From Tychonema litorale BBK16 (lineage in GTDB: Bacteria > Cyanobacteriota > Cyanobacteriia > Cyanobacteriales > Microcoleaceae), in NCBI RefSeq assembly GCF_021648855.1, contig NZ_JAKJHX010000094.1, positions 1-11,425 on the forward strand: a stretch of 11,425 bases of DNA. The letters run 5' to 3'. Shown here piece by piece: positions 6,383 to 11,425 of the stretch; within the stretch, counting starts at the first letter, position 1; the number at the start of each line of letters is the position of its first letter. A program made the position numbers and the translations under genes. The notes below the pieces were generated by a model, which was not told the origin of the DNA, ran no database searches, and saw only the letters and a list, made by a program, of their open reading frames with translations.

Positions 6383-7951
6383 GTGAGTATTTTTAAGCAA
6401 AAAATTAATCTTTCACCCTTGACTGGAGAACAATTAAAACAGCCGATCGACCGCATAGCAATCAGCCTGATGCTAGTGCTGAGTCTGTTAATTGGACTGT
6501 TGCTGCTTTCGGGCGATCGCACCGCACCGCGAGTACGAGAATTTACCTGGCAAAACCAACAAATCGGCGCGGAAGATACGGGATTTATCCTCACATTCTT
6601 TCGCCCGATGAATCACTCAACCGTCGAAGCAAACTTAAAAATAGAACCTGATCTACCCGGCAAATTTAGTTGGGCCGGACGGCGCATGGCTTACACACTC
6701 GAAAATCCAGCACCCTATGGCGTTACCTACACGCTAAAACTTGAAGGTGCCACAGACCAATATGGAGGAGAAAAGAACCAAAATAAAGGAACCCCAATTC
6801 AACCATTTAGTGCTTCTTTTCGCAGTCGCGATCAGGCTTTTGCTTACATTGGCATCAAAGGCGAAACAAAAAGCAGATTAATGTTAGTTAATCTATCCAG
6901 CAGCGACCCGAAACCGATCTCGCTAACTCCCAAAGATTTAGTCGTTAGTGATTTTAAACCATATCCTAATGGCGATCGCATTTTATTCTCAGCAACAGAC
7001 AGATCACAAGTCCAAGCAGGCGCTACCCTAAGCCAAGAACTATTTACAGTCACCACCGGCATCAATCCCCAATCTCCGGGAGCAGAATCCCAGCCACCGC
7101 AACCAGCAGGTAGAATCGACAAACTATTAGACTCCAAAGATTATCAAAACCTCAAATTTGACCTCTCAGCCGACGGCAAAACCATAGTTATTCAGCGCGT
7201 TAACCGTCGCAATCCCGGAGATTTCAGTCCTTGGATTATTGAAGAAAAAATGCCCCCCCGACCCCTAGAAAATCAACAAGGAGGGGATTTTATGATTCGA
7301 CCCGACAACAAGTCGATGGTAATATCTCAAAAACAAGGATTAGCGATCGTCCCACTGACACCCGAAGCTGATCCAGTAGAATTATTGCCAAAATATGAAC
7401 AAGTATTAGGCATGGCCCGCGACAACTCCGCCGCCGCCTATGTTAAATATAATGGCGATTTTACTCGATCGCTTTTCATCTTAGATAACCAAGGCGTAGA
7501 ACAAGAAATATTACGCATTCCCGGCAGCATTATCGCCGTCTATTTCGATCCCCGCAAGCACAAGGACAACCAATTGGGCCGTCTCTACTGCCTCTTAGCC
7601 GAACGCCTCAAAACAGAAAACTACAAAGAACAGCCTTTTATCGCCACCATCGATCTCAAAAAAGATGGTACTCGTTTAGTAGGAACCATCAAACCGCTGC
7701 TAATTTTGCCCAACCAATTAGATACCCAAATGAGTTTATCTCCCGATGGACTGGCATTAATTTTCGACCAATCAGTCACAGCAGCAACACCCTCAACAGC
7801 AGTCAGTCCCCGTAATGACAGCGGACAGTCCATCGCCACCAGTCGCCTTTGGCTGCTACCCTTAGTAGAAACAACCGCAGATGGTTCTCAACCAAAAGTC
7901 CAGCCCGAAGAACTACCTTTTGCTGGCTATCACCCCCGCTGGCTACCTTAA
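6383..7951 (+). CDS. Membrane-anchored Ig-like and beta-propeller protein
   Basis: With the GTG start this is 522 residues. One membrane helix at about 25-44 (IAISLMLVLSLLIGLLLLSG) serves as an uncleaved anchor or signal, placing the rest outside the cytoplasm. Residues about 52-137 look like an SbsA-type bacterial Ig-like domain (FILTFFRPMNHSTVE, then SWAGRRMAYTLENPAPYGVTYTLKL). The remainder, about 142-520, shows repeated strands of TolB/WD40-like beta-propeller character (for example SDFKPYPNGDRILFSATD, FDLSADGKTIVIQRV, MSLSPDGLALIFDQS), ending in HPRWLP. The role is unknown; binding or sensing of envelope components is plausible. It lies 57 nt after the EDD-motif gene, so cotranscription is possible. 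A TTG at 6335 would add 16 residues. GC content and codon use look higher than in the preceding gene. Confidence 0.78.
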   Translation: MSIFKQKINLSPLTGEQLKQPIDRIAISLMLVLSLLIGLLLLSGDRTAPRVREFTWQNQQIGAEDTGFILTFFRPMNHSTVEANLKIEPDLPGKFSWAGRRMAYTLENPAPYGVTYTLKLEGATDQYGGEKNQNKGTPIQPFSASFRSRDQAFAYIGIKGETKSRLMLVNLSSSDPKPISLTPKDLVVSDFKPYPNGDRILFSATDRSQVQAGATLSQELFTVTTGINPQSPGAESQPPQPAGRIDKLLDSKDYQNLKFDLSADGKTIVIQRVNRRNPGDFSPWIIEEKMPPRPLENQQGGDFMIRPDNKSMVISQKQGLAIVPLTPEADPVELLPKYEQVLGMARDNSAAAYVKYNGDFTRSLFILDNQGVEQEILRIPGSIIAVYFDPRKHKDNQLGRLYCLLAERLKTENYKEQPFIATIDLKKDGTRLVGTIKPLLILPNQLDTQMSLSPDGLALIFDQSVTAATPSTAVSPRNDSGQSIATSRLWLLPLVETTADGSQPKVQPEELPFAGYHPRWLP

Positions 7952-8290
7952 ATCAATTTGATATCCGGGCGATCGACCTCTCAATCCCTGGTAAGTATAT
8001 TGATTTATAGCAGGGCGAACTTTTCTCCAATGCTCTACCAGGACAGCACAAATTGTATAAAAAATAACAGCAAGCCGTTTATAAATTTTTAAGATTTCAG
8101 GAAAACAGGCGATCGCAGGGTATTGTATGGTAAAAAGTTTATATTAAACATCTGTAAGTTCCACAACAGCTTTTATCCCTTAACATTGATTTAGAAACAA
8201 TATTTTTAGCAGACAATGCTGACCCGATCGGGCTTTCCGATCTGGTGCTGTTGTTATCTATGAATACAATATTTAACAGAGGTTTCATCT
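7952..8290. other. Gap with no gene; upstream region of HK2
   Basis: No convincing reading frame is seen in these 339 bases. It contains a HIP1 site (8109-8116), an AT-only inverted repeat (TATAAA 8056-8061 and TTTATA 8078-8083) followed by a short T run, a perfect 10-bp palindrome CCCGATCGGG at 8223-8232, and the HK2 ribosome binding site AGAGG at 8278-8282, 8 nt from the ATG. I could not choose a credible -35/-10 pair or a real terminator. Confidence 0.5.
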
Positions 8291-9637
8291 ATGTTTGCCT
8301 TGCATGAGTTTAGCTCGGAGTTATCAGAGTTGTATATACCTGAGATTTGTACTTGGAACCTCTCTTTAGAATCAACCCTCCTCGACTTGCCCCTCTACGA
8401 CTGCCAAATTGAATTAACTCAACAGGCAAAAGAAGTGGCTCACACATTTGAAAAAAAACCATTGCTTCCAGGCGTCATTTTGACGGATAAGGGAAATTTT
8501 GTCGGGATAATTTCCCGGAGGCTATTTTTTGAAAGAGTCAATCGGCGCTATGGGCTAGAAATGTTTTTCAAACGACCAATAGAGGTTTTATATCGATTCT
8601 CCAGGAAAGAAATCCTCATTCTTTCAGGCAATAAATTAATATTAGAAGCAGCCGAAGAATCGCTTTACCGACCAGCAGAATTAGTTTACGATCCAATAGT
8701 CGTGGAAGTTATTCCTGATACTTACTGGCTGTTAGATGTACAACAGTTAATGGTGGCTCAGTCCAAGATTCACCAATTAACCAATAAGTTGCTCCAAAAG
8801 CAAACTGAAGCCAAGTTGATTCAAACAGAAAAAATGGCAAGTTTGGGAAATATTATCGCAGGGGTAGCTCACGAAATTAGGAATCCACTCAACTGTATTT
8901 GGGGAAACTTAAATTTTCTGCTGTCTTATTTTGAAGATTTACTTGTACTAATGTCGGCTTACGAAGAAGAACTTCCCGAACCATCTTCCATAATTAATGC
9001 CATAAAAGAAAGAATAGAGTTTGATTTTTTACGAGAGGATTTGCCTGCCACTTTAGAAGGGATGAAATTTGGAGCAGAACAATTGCTGAAAATAGTCAAT
9101 GGTCTGCACAACTTCTCACACATGGACGAAAGCAAGCCATTGAATACAGACATCCATGAATGCTTGGAAAATACGCTGTTAATTCTAAAAAACCGATTAA
9201 AACAGGGTACAGAAGTAGTGAAAAATTACGGTGAATTGCCGCTAGTTAGATGCTACTCTGGTCAGTTAAGTCAGGTGTTTTTGAATTTGCTAGTCAACGC
9301 TCTAGATGCGCTGGCAGAGTACACAGCCGAGCAAGAAACGAACGGACAATACCAGCAGAATTGGCATCCCAGAATAGAAATTACTACCAAAGTCATACAA
9401 ATCGAGGACAGGAAATGGGCAGCAATTAGTATTACCGATAACGGGGCTGGCATTCCACCAGAAATTCAGGAGCAAATATTTGAGACTTTTTTTACTACCA
9501 AACCAGTAGGCAAAGGAACAGGGATGGGGTTGGCTATCTGCAATCAAATCGTCACAGAAAAGCACGGTGGTAAACTAAATTTGCGATCGCAACCAGCCCC
9601 CAACACCGAATTCGAGATCCTACTACCCATAGTTTAG
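8291..9637 (+). CDS. HK2: sensor histidine kinase with CBS-like module, paralogue of HK1
   Basis: A 448-residue soluble kinase closely related to HK1 along its whole length. The CBS-like module covers about 25-157 (LPGVILTD 59-66, GIISRR 72-77, LLDVQQLMVAQS 147-158). A helical linker leads to the H box AHEIRNP with His194, the dimerisation region with NFSHMDES (274-281), the N box with Asn336, G1 DNGAG (383-387), F box FETFF (398-402 region) and G2 with glycines 407, 409, 411 and 413. All boxes are intact, so it is predicted to be active. The ATG has AGAGG 8 nt upstream. The next gene, 118 bp downstream on the same strand, is a degenerate paralogue. There is no adjacent response regulator. 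The signal sensed is unknown; CBS pairs often bind adenosyl nucleotides, which is only a family-level hint. Confidence 0.93.
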   Translation: MFALHEFSSELSELYIPEICTWNLSLESTLLDLPLYDCQIELTQQAKEVAHTFEKKPLLPGVILTDKGNFVGIISRRLFFERVNRRYGLEMFFKRPIEVLYRFSRKEILILSGNKLILEAAEESLYRPAELVYDPIVVEVIPDTYWLLDVQQLMVAQSKIHQLTNKLLQKQTEAKLIQTEKMASLGNIIAGVAHEIRNPLNCIWGNLNFLLSYFEDLLVLMSAYEEELPEPSSIINAIKERIEFDFLREDLPATLEGMKFGAEQLLKIVNGLHNFSHMDESKPLNTDIHECLENTLLILKNRLKQGTEVVKNYGELPLVRCYSGQLSQVFLNLLVNALDALAEYTAEQETNGQYQQNWHPRIEITTKVIQIEDRKWAAISITDNGAGIPPEIQEQIFETFFTTKPVGKGTGMGLAICNQIVTEKHGGKLNLRSQPAPNTEFEILLPIV

Positions 9638-9755
9638 ACAACATGACGTACTCAAAAGAATTCCCGGCTTTTTTACAGGGTCATAAAATAATAGGCTATG
9701 TTAGTAGCACCTAATAATTTCCGCAATCGGGGTGTTCCGATAACTCAAAGCGATC

Positions 9756-11132
9756 GTGCCAAATACATTCAGATCTAAACTACTTTGCCCTTTACTCTCC
9801 GAGGGCAATCATCAAGACCTTTCGCTAGAGTCTACCCTCCAGGACTTGCCTCTTTATCATTTTCAGGTGAAATCTAACTGCTTGGGCGCTCCGGTTGCCG
9901 AAATGTTTGAAAAGCACCCCCTGTTACCGGGAGTAGTTTTGGTAGAAGCAGGAGAGTTTGTGGGCATGATATCGCGCAGGCTGCTGCTGGAGTACCTGCT
10001 AAAACCCCAAGGTGCTGAGCTATTTTTGCGCCTCCCATTAAAAACTCTCTACAGTTATGCTCGCGTCGAGATGTCAGTGATGAAAGGAAGTACAACCATT
10101 TTAACCGCAGCTCCGCAAGCTCTGCGTCGATCGCCCGAATTGCAATCTGAACCCATCGTCGTCCAAATCGACTCCCAATCCTATCGGCTATTAGAGTCAC
10201 ACACACTAAACATCGCCTACTGGCAAATTCGTGGCATAGAAACTCAAGCCCGCTACGAAAGAGCCCAAGCACAAATGATTCAAAGTGAAAAAATGGCTAG
10301 TTTGGGGCGTTTAGTCAACGGAGTAGCACACGAAATTTTAGATCCGGTAGGCTTTATTTGGGGCAATTTAACTTATGTCAGCGACTACAGCAAAAACTTG
10401 ATTGAGTTGCTATCAGCTTACGACGCGCAAAATAGCACAGCCTCACCAGAAATAGTGAAACTCAAAGAAGAGATAGACTATGATTTTTTGCAAGATGATT
10501 TCTTGAAAACAGTTGGTAGCATCAAAGCCGGAGCGGAAAGGTTGAGTAAGTTAGCAACCAGTTTGCAAAACTTCTGCCACATAGATGATGTTTATCCGAA
10601 ACCGGCCGATTTGCACTCGAATATTGACAGCATTTTTTTGCTGCTCAAAAGTCGATTGACTAGCGAAATTAAAGTAGTGAAAAACTACGGACACTTACCG
10701 CCAGTACCGTGCTATGCAGGAGAGCTAAACCAAGTGTTTATGAATATTTTGAGTAATTCGATAAATTCTTTGATTGACCAAGCAGTTAGTCAAGAAGTGG
10801 CGGAAGAATTCAAAGGTAAGGGATGGAAAAATTTAGAGCGTAAACCTCAAATTGAAATCGTCACTGAAGTTTGTTGTCCCCAACCAGTCATCGACCCCGA
10901 AAAACCCCATGTGCGCTGGGTTTCGATTCGGATTGCTGATAACGGGCCTGGAATGTCTGCAACGAAGTACAAAAAAATATTGGATTCATTTTCTGCCGAA
11001 AAACGTGCTTTGAAAGAAACAAGTTTGGCAGTTAGTTATCAAATTGTGACTGGAAAACATGGCGGGGCCTTCAGAATGCGATCGGAGTTGGGAATTGGGA
11101 CTGAGTTTGAAATTTGGCTGCCTTTGGCTTAA
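9756..11132 (+). CDS. HK3: degenerate histidine kinase paralogue, probable pseudokinase
   Basis: A 458-residue protein homologous throughout to HK1 and HK2. The CBS-like module (about 22-152, LPGVVLVE 57-64, GMISRR 70-75) and the helical linker are kept. The H box reads AHEILDP: His192 and Glu193 remain, but the usual R-N is L195-D196. N box Asn334 and G1 DNGPG (395-399) are present. The F box is altered to ILDSFSAEK (408-416), and the G2 box has none of its four glycines: aligned to HK1 G438, G440, G442 and G444 are L419, E421, S423 and A425. ATP-lid function is thus probably lost, and the phosphatase-associated N of the E-x-x-N motif is replaced too. The frame is open and full length, arguing for retained function rather than decay. 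The start is GTG at 9756, without a clear Shine-Dalgarno; an in-frame stop at 9741 limits other choices, and the N-terminal length matches the paralogues. Confidence 0.88.
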   Translation: MPNTFRSKLLCPLLSEGNHQDLSLESTLQDLPLYHFQVKSNCLGAPVAEMFEKHPLLPGVVLVEAGEFVGMISRRLLLEYLLKPQGAELFLRLPLKTLYSYARVEMSVMKGSTTILTAAPQALRRSPELQSEPIVVQIDSQSYRLLESHTLNIAYWQIRGIETQARYERAQAQMIQSEKMASLGRLVNGVAHEILDPVGFIWGNLTYVSDYSKNLIELLSAYDAQNSTASPEIVKLKEEIDYDFLQDDFLKTVGSIKAGAERLSKLATSLQNFCHIDDVYPKPADLHSNIDSIFLLLKSRLTSEIKVVKNYGHLPPVPCYAGELNQVFMNILSNSINSLIDQAVSQEVAEEFKGKGWKNLERKPQIEIVTEVCCPQPVIDPEKPHVRWVSIRIADNGPGMSATKYKKILDSFSAEKRALKETSLAVSYQIVTGKHGGAFRMRSELGIGTEFEIWLPLA

Positions 11133-11187
11133 AGAAGTTCGGCAACGAGCAATGTACGAGATTTAACGGATTCCAGATTTATGAAGT

Positions 11188-11215
11188 ATAGGACGCGGCA
11201 ATGCTGTGTCCCTAC
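11188..11215. repeat. Short palindromic repeat, possible hairpin downstream of HK3
   Basis: GGACGCGGCA and TGCTGTGTCC form 10-nt complementary arms, with two G-T wobbles, at 11191-11211, flanked by TA and CTAC. From general knowledge, palindromes of the type GGGACACGGC...GCCGTGTCCC are common between genes in cyanobacteria; this copy appears to lack one G on the left arm. It lies 56 nt after the HK3 stop and could end or stabilise that transcript, though no T run follows. Confidence 0.6.
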
Positions 11216-11228
11216 CTGAAAACTGCTG

Positions 11229-11253
11229 TAACAGTCAACAGTCAACAGTCAAC
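11229..11253. repeat. Heptanucleotide tandem repeat CAACAGT (STRR3-like)
   Basis: One TAACAGT and two CAACAGT units are followed by a partial CAAC. As I recall, CAACAGT is one of the heptamer families (STRR3) described in Calothrix and other filamentous cyanobacteria. It lies between HK3 and the channel-like fragment. Confidence 0.88.
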
Positions 11254-11294
11254 CATTATCTAATTGAGTGCCGCACATTTTACAAAATCTAGCA

Positions 11295-11425
11295 TTAAAT
11301 AAATTTAACTCGATTTTCGGCACACCACAGCCGCAATAAATACTCGATCGCAAAAACAACTAAAAGCGCTGTATCGAGAGTTTGCAAATTAATTTTCACA
11401 GGTTCCGAAAGCGGGTAAGTTTCGG
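11295..11425 (-). pseudogene. Truncated ion-channel-like reading frame, cut by the window edge
   Basis: On the minus strand an open frame enters from the right edge (first whole codon at 11423) and ends at TAA, 11297-11295, giving 42 visible residues. It begins ETYPLSEPVK and continues LDTALLVVFAIEYLLRLW, then CAENRVKFI. The hydrophobic helix with F-x-I-E-Y-L-L-R-L-W resembles the S2 segment of voltage-gated-type ion transporters (Ion_trans family), where an E and R at these places are typical and the chain would run on to S3. Here it stops directly after KFI, and I find no continuation of such a channel in the other minus-strand frames up to HK3. It is therefore probably a truncated gene whose start lies outside the window. 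A complete short membrane protein is the alternative. The assignment rests on pattern memory. Confidence 0.5.

Noticed and set aside
8223..8232. CCCGATCGGG palindrome as a terminator
   Set aside because: The arms leave no loop and no T run follows; it may be a chance palindrome around GATC or an operator, but nothing supports a choice.
9672..9702. TTTACA and TATGTT as a promoter for HK3
   Set aside because: The 19-nt spacing and imperfect boxes are too weak in AT-rich DNA to list as a feature; HK3 may also be read through from HK2.
11229..11253. Repeat arrays as a CRISPR
   Set aside because: The units are contiguous 7-mers without spacers, and no cas genes are present; the same holds for the arrays at 1-54 and 3019-3060.
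11250..11298. Minus-strand peptide with CKMCG just past the channel-like stop, resembling a zinc-ribbon knuckle
   Set aside because: It is only about 15 codons, has a single C-x-x-C pair, and no start with a ribosome binding site; most likely coincidence.

Overview
The window looks like chromosomal DNA of a filamentous cyanobacterium, probably of the Oscillatoriales type (Microcoleus, Oscillatoria and relatives; this is an inference from style, not a match). Supporting signs are five copies of the HIP1 octamer GCGATCGC (2635-2642, 6513-6520, 6972-6979, 8109-8116, 9583-9590), heptanucleotide tandem repeats of the STRR kind at three places, short intergenic palindromic elements, and cyanobacterial histidine kinases with a CBS-like N-terminal sensor module.

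Layout, left to right. A 7-bp repeat array (1-54) touches the stop codon of a minus-strand histidine kinase (HK1, 53-1492). A 389-bp divergent intergenic region follows, with TTAAC-rich sites resembling cyanobacterial Pho boxes just upstream of a plus-strand membrane permease of the UPF0718/YraQ/YcgR (ArsP-like) family (1882-2964) and its usual partner, a TIGR03943/DUF1980 (YcgQ-like) protein (3062-3850). The 97-bp gap between these two holds a common intergenic repeat and a second heptamer array that runs into the start codon of the second gene. Next is a polysaccharide flippase (3954-5330), an unassigned protein with a glycosyltransferase-like EDD motif (5351-6325), and a membrane-anchored Ig-like plus beta-propeller protein (6383-7951); the first two are probably one transcription unit for envelope or extracellular glycan.

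After a 339-bp gap come two more paralogues of HK1 on the plus strand: HK2 (8291-9637), with all kinase boxes intact, and HK3 (9756-11132), which keeps the phospho-acceptor histidine but has lost every glycine of the G2 ATP-lid motif and the conserved R-N of the H box. HK3 is therefore a likely pseudokinase beside an active sister. No response regulator lies in the window. The right end carries a short palindrome, a CAACAGT heptamer array, and on the minus strand the tail of a reading frame that resembles the S1-S2 region of a voltage-gated ion channel and stops early, suggesting a broken gene that extends beyond the window.

The most noteworthy points are the three-paralogue kinase cluster with one degenerate member, the Pho-box-like sites in front of the permease pair, the heptamer arrays placed exactly at gene ends, and the truncated channel-like frame.
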